A stretch of 64,000 nt of DNA from Candidatus Pelagibacter communis. GTDB taxonomy: Bacteria > Pseudomonadota > Alphaproteobacteria > Pelagibacterales > Pelagibacteraceae. The DNA lies in NCBI RefSeq assembly GCF_001180105.1, contig NZ_CVSO01000040.1, forward strand, positions 113,679 through 177,678. Reading direction: 5' to 3'. The number at the start of each line of letters is the position of its first letter. The stretch's first letter is position 1. The notes under the pieces are model-generated. The model was not told the DNA's origin and did not search any database. It saw only the letters and a list, made by a program, of their open reading frames with translations. Position numbers and translations under genes: made by a program. Below, in pieces: positions 1 through 9,083 of this stretch.

Positions 1-1
1 G

Positions 2-262
2 GGAGTTGTTAGCAAGGATGGATCTACTGTTAATGGCAAAAACATAAAGAATTTTAATGTAACTGTGCCTTACGCTTCTTATATAAAGAAAAAAGAATAT
101 AAGGGACCAATTTTAAAAATAGTTGGTGCGCAACATGAAGGACATAAAAAACTATATCTTAAAGATAAATTTGCAAACATTACCATCGATAAAGAAAAGA
201 AGATTAAAACTACAAAAAATATATTGGAGTTGATTTATAATCCAGATAAAAGATTAAGATGA
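2..262 (+). CDS. C-terminal part of a protein of unknown function (5' truncated by the window)
   Basis: The frame is open from base 2 with no stop, so the GTG at 65 is probably internal and the gene starts upstream of the window. The visible 86 residues are lysine-rich and end in YNPDKRLR, with no motif I recognise. The stop overlaps the ATG of the next gene (ATGA), so the two are co-translated and probably work together. VTC-domain genes are often paired with CotH-kinase-family or membrane genes. A CotH-type identity is possible from context only, not shown by this fragment. Confidence 0.6.
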   Translation, partial: GVVSKDGSTVNGKNIKNFNVTVPYASYIKKKEYKGPILKIVGAQHEGHKKLYLKDKFANITIDKEKKIKTTKNILELIYNPDKRLR

Positions 263-918
263 GTGATAAATTCACAAGACTTGAAAAAAAATGGGTTTTT
301 AAAAATAAAGATAAAGAAACTTTAACACAAAACTTAATAAGTCATAATTTGTATTTCAGGCCTCATTTTCAAGAAAGATTTGTGAATAGTATTTATTTTG
401 ACAACTTAGATTTAAAATTTGCTGAAGATAATCTTGCGGGAGTAAGTAACAGAAAAAAAATAAGACTTAGATGGTATAGCCCAAATTCCAATACCTTAAT
501 TAATCCAACATTGGAAGTAAAAGTTAAAAAAAATTTTCAAGGTTTTAAAAAATTATTTGCCTTTAAAGAATTTAATAATTTTAAGGTAAATGAAAAAAAT
601 TTGAAAAAGATATCCGAAAAAATAAACAATACATTAGTTTCAGAAAATTTAATACCAATTACACAAGTTTTTTACAAAAGAAACTATTTTATATCATGTG
701 ACAAAAGAGTAAGAGCGACTTTAGATGTAGATCTTAAATATAGAAAAATTAAAAACTTTATACAAAGTTTTTTTGTAAGATCTAATGATATTGTTTTAGA
801 ATTTAAATACTCGAATAACTTTGATAGTTATTTGCGAAACAACATTACAGGTATCACAAGAGTATCTAGGAACTCAAAATATATAAATTCTTTAGAAAAA
901 AATAACTTTTTCCAATAA
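259..918 (+). CDS. VTC-domain (polyphosphate polymerase-like) protein
   Basis: The 219-residue protein has the VTC layout: an N-terminal RLEKKW strand, SIYFDN near residue 44, then a basic RKKIRLRWY strand near 65 and the acidic LEVKVKK strand near 88. A later VLEFKYS strand completes the tunnel-type fold. In yeast VTC4 such basic and acidic strands line a tunnel that makes polyphosphate from nucleotide triphosphates; in bacteria the family occurs near envelope and CotH genes. The start ATG overlaps the upstream stop by 4 bases. The fold assignment is reasonably firm; polyphosphate synthesis itself is inferred. Confidence 0.72.
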   Translation: MSDKFTRLEKKWVFKNKDKETLTQNLISHNLYFRPHFQERFVNSIYFDNLDLKFAEDNLAGVSNRKKIRLRWYSPNSNTLINPTLEVKVKKNFQGFKKLFAFKEFNNFKVNEKNLKKISEKINNTLVSENLIPITQVFYKRNYFISCDKRVRATLDVDLKYRKIKNFIQSFFVRSNDIVLEFKYSNNFDSYLRNNITGITRVSRNSKYINSLEKNNFFQ

Positions 919-949
919 TTGAATAAAGACTGGAATTTGACACAAAGCT

Positions 950-2986
950 TTATCTTATTTCTTTTAATATCTGATTTACGATAAGCTCAGAGCCAGCAGA
1001 GGATATATGATCATCATCAAGATAAAACAATTTTTCATTGTCATGTGTTATGCATCTATCTTTAATTAAACTATCACAAAACAACTTATGTGGAAAAATT
1101 CTTATAAGATTTTTATTTTTTATAGAATCAAGAAGAGCGAAACTTGAGCTAGTTCTATCTTTAAAAACTTTATATGATGTAGTCAAATAATTTTTTTTAT
1201 CAAATTTTTCTTCATAATATTTATTTATTTCAAAAATATTCTTTGGAAATTTACTATATAATTTTCTAGGGACATGCCATCCAACTTCAGGAATTGGATA
1301 AATTAATACCACCTTATTGTTTAGTTCTAATAGTTTTTCAATGGTAAGCTTGTAGTTTTCAAATATAAAGTTGTTTCTTTCTTTTAACGTTTTCAAAGAT
1401 TTTTCATTATTTTGAATGTAATCTAACATTTTACCTTCTTTACCACCTTCTAGATTGTCAAACTTTTCCTCATTCAAAATAAGGGGAAGTCTGCCACCAA
1501 TTATAACTATTGAATTTTGATATTTCTTTAAATATTCCAGTCTTTCGGCTTGGGCTTTCGATGTACAATATTGAAGTTCTAGTGGACCTTTTTTTTGGAC
1601 ACGATTTGTATTTAATATAAACTGACATCCATTTCTTAAACTCATAATAAAATTAAAATCTAAACTTGTTTTATTGAATAAATTAAAAGCTAAACCTCTC
1701 ATATGGCTATCACCAACTAAAATAAGATTTTTTTTCTCTTTTAAGTTATTGAAATTACAGTCTGTAAAGCTTTTACATTTATACTTTTTTATTAAATCAT
1801 TTAACTTGTCTTTAGTGTCATAATTCATGAAAATAGATGATACTCTTTTTTTAAATCCCTCTGTTTTAATTGATAAGAAAGAAAAGGAGAAAATTATTAA
1901 AGTACCTAAAATTAAAAAAAAAGATAATTTTTTAAATGAGTATTTATCGTTTCTTGCTGGTAACTCAACGAACCTATAACTAAAAATAGACAATCCGGAT
2001 GACAGTACAATTAAAAAAATTTTGATTAAATTGTTTGATTTATCTACTTCGATTATTTCTGCGAATGAAAACAAAGGATAGTGCCACAAATATAATGAGT
2101 AAGAAACTAGACCAATAGAAACCAAGTATTTATGTGATAAAATTTTTGTAATAATTTCATCTTCTGAAGAAAAAGCTATTATCAAAACACAACCTAAAAC
2201 AGGAATTATTGTAATCAATGATGGGTGTAAAGTTTCGTTGTCAAATAAATAAAAAGACAGAAAAATAAAAAAAATACCAACTTTTGGTAAATAATTTTTA
2301 AACTTTATATTTTTAAAATTTATGTCAAACCTTTCAAGGTAAGCTAACAAACCTCCAGCAAGCAATTCCCACCCTCTCGTGGGTAACAAGTAAAAATTAA
2401 ATAGCGAATAAGAATTACTAGCCCAGTAAGCTAAAGATAAACTTAAAATAAAAAATAATACAAGTATCTGAAATAAATAATTTTTCAAATATTTAAATAC
2501 AAGAATTATTGTTATTGGAAATATGATATAAAATTGCTCCTCTACAGAAAGCGACCAAGTATGAAGAAGTGGCCAAGCCATGCTATTTTCTGCCTCGTAA
2601 GCTAAATAGGATAAAGAAAAATAGATATTTGAACTAAACAATGAAGAAAAAAAAAGTGAATTTGAAAAAGATAAAAAATCTTTGGGAAGAATAAAAATGT
2701 ACGCAAAAGGTATTACAGATAAAGATACAAATATTAGAGCAGGCAAAATTCTTCTTACCCTTCTTTTATAAAAATTTAAAAAAGAAAAGCCATTTCGAGT
2801 TTGCCACTCCTTAAAAATTATTGAAGAAATGAGATATCCTGAGACAACAAAAAAAATATCTACACCTATATATCCCCCTTCAAAATAGAGATTTTGAAAA
2901 AAAGAAAATTTTGCGTGATACAAAATTACAAAAATTACAGCTAATGCTCTTAATCCATCAATTTCAGGTCTGTAACTTATTTTCAT
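950..2986 (-). CDS. Acyltransferase 3 (OafA/YrhL type) with C-terminal SGNH domain
   Basis: The 678-residue membrane protein opens with RPEIDGLRALAV and FFVVSGYLIS, hallmarks of the acyltransferase-3 family, and has about ten hydrophobic segments over residues 1-370. The C-terminal half is soluble and SGNH-like, with VGDSH near residue 423 and DDDHIS near the end as the catalytic Ser and Asp-His pair. Such fused proteins O-acetylate surface polysaccharides using cytoplasmic acetyl-CoA. It is transcribed against its neighbours, converging on the VTC gene and diverging from the methyltransferase. The substrate is unknown but probably the local glycan. Confidence 0.9.
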   Translation of the reverse strand: MKISYRPEIDGLRALAVIFVILYHAKFSFFQNLYFEGGYIGVDIFFVVSGYLISSIIFKEWQTRNGFSFLNFYKRRVRRILPALIFVSLSVIPFAYIFILPKDFLSFSNSLFFSSLFSSNIYFSLSYLAYEAENSMAWPLLHTWSLSVEEQFYIIFPITIILVFKYLKNYLFQILVLFFILSLSLAYWASNSYSLFNFYLLPTRGWELLAGGLLAYLERFDINFKNIKFKNYLPKVGIFFIFLSFYLFDNETLHPSLITIIPVLGCVLIIAFSSEDEIITKILSHKYLVSIGLVSYSLYLWHYPLFSFAEIIEVDKSNNLIKIFLIVLSSGLSIFSYRFVELPARNDKYSFKKLSFFLILGTLIIFSFSFLSIKTEGFKKRVSSIFMNYDTKDKLNDLIKKYKCKSFTDCNFNNLKEKKNLILVGDSHMRGLAFNLFNKTSLDFNFIMSLRNGCQFILNTNRVQKKGPLELQYCTSKAQAERLEYLKKYQNSIVIIGGRLPLILNEEKFDNLEGGKEGKMLDYIQNNEKSLKTLKERNNFIFENYKLTIEKLLELNNKVVLIYPIPEVGWHVPRKLYSKFPKNIFEINKYYEEKFDKKNYLTTSYKVFKDRTSSSFALLDSIKNKNLIRIFPHKLFCDSLIKDRCITHDNEKLFYLDDDHISSAGSELIVNQILKEIR

Positions 2987-3071
2987 TTTACATTAAATCT
3001 TTAATTTATACTTTAATTAAGTCAAATTAAATATATATACTTCAATAAAATATTTTAAATTTAAAAAAAAT

Positions 3072-3719
3072 ATGAAATTAAAAAGTCACCCAAGTGATTA
3101 TCATCGTAAATTAATTGATGCCATTAATTATTATTTAAAAGATTTTAAAAAACCAAATATACTTGAATTTGGAGTTAAAACTGGGATTTCTACAAGATAC
3201 TTTTTAGATTTATGTAAAAAAAAAAATGGAAAGCTTGTATCAGTAGATATAGATAATTACGAAAATTTATTTAAAAGTAAGAGATGGAAGTTTATTCATA
3301 CTAGTGATGATAATTATGATTTGATAAAAAAATACTTACCCAAAAAAATTGATATAATTCACTTAGATAGTTTTCATCAAGCAGATCATGTGGCAAAAAT
3401 ATTTTATCTTTATTATCACAAACTTAAACCTGGAGGTATATTCTTGATAGACGATATTAGTTGTCTACCCTACATAAAAGGTATGAAAAAAAACAGTTTT
3501 GGAAATGAAATTGCTAATCAAGAAACTTTTGAAATCATTTTAGATATTTATTTTCATAATAAAAGCAATTTTGATTTAAGTTTTTCCTTTACTAACACAG
3601 GGTTAGCGATTATTAGAAAATTAAGAAGTAATCAACTTAATAGTTTCAGAAAGATAAATTACAGAAAAAATTCTTTAAAAAATTTTGGAAGGAAGTTTGT
3701 AAAACCATTTAGGAATTGA
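3072..3719 (+). CDS. Class I SAM-dependent methyltransferase
   Basis: This 215-residue protein contains ILEFGVKTGIST (SAM-binding motif I, residues about 35-46), VSVDIDN (acidic loop after strand 2) and IIHLDSFHQ followed by LKPGGIFLIDD, the motif II/III region of Rossmann methyltransferases. It resembles small methyltransferases from polysaccharide clusters that modify sugars or sugar nucleotides. The C-terminal 30 residues are very basic. A glycosyltransferase follows 34 bases downstream, suggesting joint expression. The acceptor cannot be told from sequence. Confidence 0.82.
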   Translation: MKLKSHPSDYHRKLIDAINYYLKDFKKPNILEFGVKTGISTRYFLDLCKKKNGKLVSVDIDNYENLFKSKRWKFIHTSDDNYDLIKKYLPKKIDIIHLDSFHQADHVAKIFYLYYHKLKPGGIFLIDDISCLPYIKGMKKNSFGNEIANQETFEIILDIYFHNKSNFDLSFSFTNTGLAIIRKLRSNQLNSFRKINYRKNSLKNFGRKFVKPFRN

Positions 3720-3753
3720 ATTTAATGATTGCAAAACCTACAAAAGGTATTTA

Positions 3754-4506
3754 ATGAAACTTATTTCAGTCATTATTCCTTATTACAAAAAGAAAGATTT
3801 TATAAAAAAAACACTATTATCTGTAATAAATCAAAGTTATAAAAATTTTGAAATATTATTAGTTTATGACGATGAAACTAAAGAAGATCTTTCATACATA
3901 AAAAACATCAGCAAAATGGACACTAGAATTAAATTAATCGTAAATAAAAAAAACTTAGGAGCAGGTATGTCTCGAAATAAAGCTATAAAGTTTTCCAAGG
4001 GAGAGTTTTTGGCATTTATAGATGCTGACGATATTTGGAAAAAAAAAAAATTAGAGAAACAAATAAACTTTATGATTAAAAAAAAGGCCGCTATTTCTCA
4101 CACATCATATGTTATTATTAACAATAAAAATAAAATTTTAAAAGTAAGAAAAGCAAAAAAAATCTCAACACATCAAAACCTTCTTGAAGATTGTGATATT
4201 GGCTGTTCAACAGTAATTTTGAAAAAAAAAATTATTTCAAAAAAAATTAAATTTCCCAATCTTAAAACAAAGGAAGATTTTGTTCTGTGGCTTAATCTTT
4301 CTAAGAAGTATACTATTTATGGTCTAGATAAAAAACTTACTATGTGGAGAAATTTAGATAACTCATTATCAAAAAATGTTTCTCAAAAAATTTTTGACGG
4401 TTACAAGGTTTATAGGAACTACATGGGATTTGGTATTTTTAAGTCAATAAAATATCTATATCTGTTATCATTTAATTTTTTAAAAAAAAACTATTTATAT
4501 ACATGA
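3754..4506 (+). CDS. Family 2 glycosyltransferase (GT-A)
   Basis: The N-terminus SVIIPYYKKKDFIKKTLLS and the later GAGMSRNKAI and FLAFIDADDIW blocks are the nucleotide-sugar-binding core of GT2 enzymes; the DAD near residue 90 is the metal-binding DxD equivalent. The C-terminal third is basic with an aromatic tail and may touch the membrane. Length (250 aa) is normal. It overlaps the next gene by 4 bases (ATGA), so it is coupled to the WecA-like transferase. A run of 12 adenines lies within its coding frame at 4039-4050. Donor and acceptor are unknown. Confidence 0.88.
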   Translation: MKLISVIIPYYKKKDFIKKTLLSVINQSYKNFEILLVYDDETKEDLSYIKNISKMDTRIKLIVNKKNLGAGMSRNKAIKFSKGEFLAFIDADDIWKKKKLEKQINFMIKKKAAISHTSYVIINNKNKILKVRKAKKISTHQNLLEDCDIGCSTVILKKKIISKKIKFPNLKTKEDFVLWLNLSKKYTIYGLDKKLTMWRNLDNSLSKNVSQKIFDGYKVYRNYMGFGIFKSIKYLYLLSFNFLKKNYLYT

Positions 4507-5525
4507 TTACAACTTTATTAATACTATATCTCTCAAGTTTTATTTTACTTTTTTACATAAAAAAAAAAAAAATTCTTACAAATAAAACTGGTGACTTGCA
4601 TCAGACCTATACAAGCAAGAAGGAAATACCTTTATTCGGAGGAATATTTTTGTATCTTTTTATGTTGGTAAGTACTCAACAAGAAAATTTAATTTTTTTT
4701 ACTTTTTGTTTTATTTTATTAATTTTAGGAATTTTATCGGATATGAAAAAAATAATTTCTCCTCAAATAAGATTATTTTTACAATTTTTACTTATCTTTT
4801 CTTTTGTTTACCTTTTCAATCTAGAAATTCAAACTATCAGAATTCAAGTCTTCGACCAATTACTTGATAATGTTTTGTTTAACATTTTATTTACCTCATT
4901 CTGTATTTTGATTATAGTAAATGGATCAAATTTTATAGATGGCGTAAATACACTTACAATCGGATACTTTCTAATAGTAATAATTGCACTTATAAAACTA
5001 GATAATTCAGGTTTAAATATTTACTCAATTATTAATATCAATTACTTTCTTTATTCTTTAATTTTTCTCTTTTTTTTGAATTTATTTAACCAAATATATT
5101 TAGGGGATCACGGAGCTTATCTACTGGGTTTTGTATCATCTGTTCTTCTTGTAAATTTTTATTATTACAATCAAAATGTTTCACCATTCTTCATAGTTCT
5201 GTTACTTTGGTACCCTGCTTTCGAAACTTTATTTTCTATAATTAGAAAAATAAAATTCAAGAGAACACCAATTGATCCAGATATATTTCATTTACATCAT
5301 TTAATTTTTAATTTTATAAAACAAAAATATCAAATAAATAAAAATTCTCTTTGTAATTCTTTGACAGGTTGTTTGATAAACTTATACAACTTTGCAATTA
5401 TTTTTTTCTCTCTTAGAGATATAAACAACTCTCAATATCAAATCATGTTGATTTTATTTAATATATTAATTTATAGTTTTTTATATCTAAGATTTTTTAA
5501 AAAGAAGTTCGATCATACAAGTTAA
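4503..5525 (+). CDS. WecA/MraY-like polyprenyl-phosphate glycosyl-1-phosphate transferase
   Basis: This 340-residue protein has about ten membrane segments. Family blocks are present: GDLHQTYTSKKEIPLFGG near residue 30, NGSNFIDGVNTLT, GDHGAYLLGF and PDIFHLHHLIF. Such enzymes load a sugar-1-phosphate onto undecaprenyl phosphate at the inner membrane to start glycan assembly. The usual DD pair of the first cytoplasmic motif reads Ser79-Asp80 here (ILSDMKK), so one conserved acidic residue is missing. A 14-adenine run occurs at 4559-4572. The 3' end overlaps the convergent downstream glycosyltransferase by 39 bases. Sugar specificity is unknown. Confidence 0.85.
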   Translation: MITTLLILYLSSFILLFYIKKKKILTNKTGDLHQTYTSKKEIPLFGGIFLYLFMLVSTQQENLIFFTFCFILLILGILSDMKKIISPQIRLFLQFLLIFSFVYLFNLEIQTIRIQVFDQLLDNVLFNILFTSFCILIIVNGSNFIDGVNTLTIGYFLIVIIALIKLDNSGLNIYSIININYFLYSLIFLFFLNLFNQIYLGDHGAYLLGFVSSVLLVNFYYYNQNVSPFFIVLLLWYPAFETLFSIIRKIKFKRTPIDPDIFHLHHLIFNFIKQKYQINKNSLCNSLTGCLINLYNFAIIFFSLRDINNSQYQIMLILFNILIYSFLYLRFFKKKFDHTS

Positions 5526-6158
5526 TATCATAAAACCATCCTTTAAAGCGTTTACTTTTTTCTTGCCCGCTATTCTTTTTCTTTCATATGATGCTATAGA
5601 TTTTAATTCCATTTTATTCTTTTTTGCCTTGATTGGTAATTCAACACACAACCTAAAATCTTGTGAAACTAAATTGAGTTTATTTACTGACTCGGTTTTT
5701 CCAACTATGTAAGTATATAAAATATCTGAAATATTTAGTTTAAAAAATAAATTACCTAAAAATGTGAATATGAAATTTCCAATTAAAGTTACAATCGTGT
5801 CATCATCACTACCAGCATTTTTTTCATACCTAGACCCAAAAATGAAGTCTTTATTTCCCTTTTCAATTGTTTCAATCATTTTTTTCAGTTCATTTGGATT
5901 GAATGAGCCATCAGCATTAAAAATACAAAAATATTTAGTTTTTGTTCTCCTCATGCCTTCAATTAATGCATTCCCATAACCTTTTCCTGTTTGATATATT
6001 ATTTGACAATCAAATTCTTTAATTGCATTAATAGTTTCTACATCACTTTCTTCAAGCACTATAAGCTTTTTTGAGTCAATAAATTTTAATTCTTCTATTA
6101 CTTGTGGAAGGGACTCTTTCTCTTTTTTAGCAGGAATTATCAATGTAAGTTCAGTCAT
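5487..6158 (-). CDS. Family 2 glycosyltransferase, DPM1/Ppm1-like
   Basis: The 223-residue protein starts TLIIPAKKEKESLPQVI, and has QTGKGYGNALIEGM and FCIFNADGSFNP blocks, as in dolichol/polyprenyl-phosphate sugar synthases (NAD in place of DxD). It lacks the C-terminal membrane segments of the larger members, and the short hydrophobic stretch near residue 125 could be peripheral. It probably transfers a sugar to polyprenyl phosphate or to a growing glycan. It reads opposite to its neighbours and overlaps the WecA-like gene tail to tail by 39 bases. Confidence 0.85.
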   Translation of the reverse strand: MTELTLIIPAKKEKESLPQVIEELKFIDSKKLIVLEESDVETINAIKEFDCQIIYQTGKGYGNALIEGMRRTKTKYFCIFNADGSFNPNELKKMIETIEKGNKDFIFGSRYEKNAGSDDDTIVTLIGNFIFTFLGNLFFKLNISDILYTYIVGKTESVNKLNLVSQDFRLCVELPIKAKKNKMELKSIASYERKRIAGKKKVNALKDGFMILTCMIELLFKKS

Positions 6159-6269
6159 TGTAAAATTCAGATAAATTTTAATAAAAAGAATGTTATTTGT
6201 TTGCTAATTTTAATGTAATTATGAATTTTTTTCATTAAATAATATGATCTATACATTATATATAGTTAG

Positions 6270-7958
6270 ATGGTTATCAATTATTTAATTTTTATCCTTT
6301 TCTACTTTTTGATAGTATTCTCAGTCTTAGGCCACGGACTTTTAACATCAAAATTAGTTAAACTTGATACTTCACCTAATGAAATCGGGTTCATTGGTTT
6401 GACTGGAATATTTTCATTAATCACTTATTCATATATTACGCATTTCTTTTTTCAGCACAATTACCTACATAACTCTATTTTCTTGATTATAGGGATAATT
6501 TCTTTTTTCATATATGGAATTAAAGTTTTCCAGAAACGAAATCTAAAAATTTTAATTGCTGTATTTGCAATTCTTTTTGTTGCTTTTTTAATTTACAAAA
6601 CGCATGATGATTTTGGATATTATCATTTTCCTTACACATATTATCTCAATAAATTTTCAATGATAGTTGGCATAGGTCCATTAAATCATGGATTTAGAAC
6701 TCCATCCTCAATTTTTTATTTAAACTCATTATTTTATTTACCATATGTTGAGTATTATCTTTTTCATATGGGTGCTGTATTAATTTTAGGATTTTCTAAT
6801 ATTATTTTAATAACAAATATTGAAAGAAATTTAGAAAAAAAAAATAACAATTATTTCTTTTTTTTAAATTTACTTGCATTCGTTTTTATTAATATTTTTT
6901 TCTATCGATTAGCCGAGCATGGAACGGATAGGTCGGCACAAATTCTTGTACTATTATTTTTTATTTATATCCTTTCTTTGCGGGAAAATTATGAGAAATA
7001 TGATAAAATTTTACCTAAGTTAATTGTCTTATTATGTATAATAATCTCTTTAAAATCTTTTTACATATTATATTTCATATTTATAGTTCCTTTCATCTAC
7101 TATACAATTAAAGATGATAAGGCTTACCTCTTAAATAAAATATTCAAACATCCAATATTTTACTTTTCCATATTGATGGGGATTTGTGTAATTTTAGTTT
7201 ATTTTTTTAATACAGGTTGCTTGTTATACCCAGTGCAACAAACTTGTATAAGTGGAGTTGAATGGGCAATTCCTAAGTCAGAGGTAAGTGCAATGAATAC
7301 ACATTATCAATGGTGGTCAAAAGCAGGTGGTGGCCCAGGATACAGTCACGAAATTGAAAAAGATTTATATGTTCAAAATTTTAATTGGTTGTCAAATTGG
7401 GTTGATAGATATTTTTTTAATAAAATGTCAGATTTTCTTCTCGGTATCACATCAATATTAGTAATTTTTTTGATTGTTTTTAAATCAAAAAAAAAAAATT
7501 TAGACTATAAAAGATTTAAAAATAATTTTTTATACTATTTTTTAATATTATTATTATTTACAGAATGGTTTTTAAATCATCCTTCTTTAAGGTACGGAGG
7601 ATATATAATTTTTTCATTAATTCTATTCGTGCCTTTGAGTTATTTTTTATCAAGTTATCAAATTTCAAAAAATTTTAAATTAAAAATTTTTATTCTTTTT
7701 TTTCTTGTTGTTTCAATTTTTATTGCAAGGAATATTAATAGGATTATCTACGAAGTTGATTTTTATCAGGCAAATTTTAAACAAAATATGTTTTATTTCA
7801 TTGATAATAAACATTTAAGAATTGACACTCAGCTCATGGATCTTGCAAAAACCTATCAGAATTGTAATCAAAATATTGAAAAATGTATAAATAATGGAGA
7901 ATTTATTATAAAAAAAAGTTATGGAAAATTAGTGCTTATAAAGATTAGAAATAAATAA
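6270..7958 (+). CDS. Large multi-spanning membrane protein of a polysaccharide cluster, function unknown
   Basis: The 562-residue protein is mostly hydrophobic with roughly ten to twelve predicted membrane spans and a periplasmic loop at about residues 320-380 (CLLYPVQQTC, WAIPKSEV). An early KTHDDFGYYHFPY block resembles the first-loop acidic motif of GT-C-type glycosyltransferases. It also resembles uncharacterised LIC_10190-type membrane proteins of O-antigen clusters. A lipid-linked glycosyltransferase or polymerase role is inferred. A 12-adenine run lies at 7487-7498. The divergent glycosyltransferase start is 111 bases upstream. Confidence 0.6.
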   Translation: MVINYLIFILFYFLIVFSVLGHGLLTSKLVKLDTSPNEIGFIGLTGIFSLITYSYITHFFFQHNYLHNSIFLIIGIISFFIYGIKVFQKRNLKILIAVFAILFVAFLIYKTHDDFGYYHFPYTYYLNKFSMIVGIGPLNHGFRTPSSIFYLNSLFYLPYVEYYLFHMGAVLILGFSNIILITNIERNLEKKNNNYFFFLNLLAFVFINIFFYRLAEHGTDRSAQILVLLFFIYILSLRENYEKYDKILPKLIVLLCIIISLKSFYILYFIFIVPFIYYTIKDDKAYLLNKIFKHPIFYFSILMGICVILVYFFNTGCLLYPVQQTCISGVEWAIPKSEVSAMNTHYQWWSKAGGGPGYSHEIEKDLYVQNFNWLSNWVDRYFFNKMSDFLLGITSILVIFLIVFKSKKKNLDYKRFKNNFLYYFLILLLFTEWFLNHPSLRYGGYIIFSLILFVPLSYFLSSYQISKNFKLKIFILFFLVVSIFIARNINRIIYEVDFYQANFKQNMFYFIDNKHLRIDTQLMDLAKTYQNCNQNIEKCINNGEFIIKKSYGKLVLIKIRNK

Positions 7959-7996
7959 TTTGATTAATTTAATTTTTTTTTAATCTCAAAAATAAG

Positions 7997-8025
7997 TATT
8001 AACAAATCTTTAAAAAGAATATAAT
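7997..8025 (+). promoter_or_regulatory. Putative promoter of gmd, possibly giving a leaderless mRNA
   Basis: A perfect -10 box TATAAT lies at 8020-8025, only 8 bases before the gmd ATG at 8034. Upstream, TATTAA at 7997-8002 gives 17-base spacing, and TTAACA at 7999-8004 gives 15. Transcription starting about 7 bases after the -10 box would begin within a few bases of the ATG, leaving essentially no leader. Confidence 0.4.
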
Positions 8026-8033
8026 AGGTTAGC

Positions 8034-9083
8034 ATGAATAAAAAAATTGCCTTAATTTTTGGCATAACAGGTCAAGATGGTTCATATCTTGCTGAATTTT
8101 TATTGAAAAAAAAATATATTGTTCACGGTGTTAAGCGGAGGTCTTCTTCAATAAATACCGCAAGAATTGATCACATCTATCAGGAACCAGGTCAGAGATC
8201 TCGAAATTTTTTACTACACTATGGAGACATAACTGACTCAACATCAGTTTCAAAAATAATTAGAATGATCAAACCTCATGAAATTTATAATTTAGCAGCT
8301 CAATCACACGTTGCTGTATCTTTTGAAGTACCAGAATATACTGCAAATGCAGATGCACTTGGAGCTCTAAGAATACTTGAGGCAATCAAGTTTCACAAAT
8401 TAGAAAAAAAAACAAAATTTTATCAGGCTGGAACATCTGAAATGTTTGGTAAAGTTCAAGACATACCTCAGACTGAAAAAACAAATTTTTATCCATTAAG
8501 CCCATATGGTGTTGCGAAACTTTATGCTCATTGGATAACAAAGAATTATCGAGAAGCTTATAATATTTTTGGATCAAACGGGATTTTATTCAATCATGAA
8601 AGTCCTAGGCGAGGTGAAACATTTGTTACAAAAAAGATAATTAAAGCACTTGTTAGAATAAAGATGGGATTACAAAAAGAATTAATCTTAGGCAATCTGG
8701 ATTCCAGAAGAGACTGGGGTCATGCAAGAGATTATGTTGAAGCGATGTGGAAAATACTTCAACAAAAAAAACCAGACGACTACGTGATAGCAACAGGAAA
8801 ACAATATAGTATAAGACAATTTATTATTTTTGTAGCAAAAAAACTTAATATGAAAATTGTTTGGAAAGGAAAAGGTTTAAATGAAAAAGGGTATGATACT
8901 TTAAGTAAAAAAAATATAATTTCAGTTGATAAAAACTACATAAGACCCTTAGATGTAAATACATTACTAGGAAGTGCCGCAAAAGCACGTAGAGAATTAA
9001 AATGGAAACCTCAAATAAATATTCATAATCTTATTGATGAAATGATAACTGAGGAGATGAATATTTTAAGTAATGATCAATAA
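8034..9083 (+). CDS. gmd: GDP-mannose 4,6-dehydratase
   Basis: This enzyme turns GDP-mannose into GDP-4-keto-6-deoxymannose in the cytoplasm. The 349-residue protein begins with the Rossmann motif FGITGQDGSYLAEFLL, then VKRRSSSINT (NADP 2'-phosphate contact), AGTSEMFG and SPYGVAKLYAHW with the catalytic YxxxK, and ends like other Gmd proteins. HESPRRGETFVT is diagnostic of the family. It overlaps fcl by 11 bases, forming the standard two-step GDP-L-fucose pair. Fucose or a related deoxysugar is therefore likely in the surface glycan. Confidence 0.97.
   Translation: MNKKIALIFGITGQDGSYLAEFLLKKKYIVHGVKRRSSSINTARIDHIYQEPGQRSRNFLLHYGDITDSTSVSKIIRMIKPHEIYNLAAQSHVAVSFEVPEYTANADALGALRILEAIKFHKLEKKTKFYQAGTSEMFGKVQDIPQTEKTNFYPLSPYGVAKLYAHWITKNYREAYNIFGSNGILFNHESPRRGETFVTKKIIKALVRIKMGLQKELILGNLDSRRDWGHARDYVEAMWKILQQKKPDDYVIATGKQYSIRQFIIFVAKKLNMKIVWKGKGLNEKGYDTLSKKNIISVDKNYIRPLDVNTLLGSAAKARRELKWKPQINIHNLIDEMITEEMNILSNDQ

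Noticed and set aside
65..262. Complete 65-aa gene starting at GTG 65
   Set aside because: The frame is open to the window edge at base 2 with no stop, so this is more likely the tail of a longer gene.
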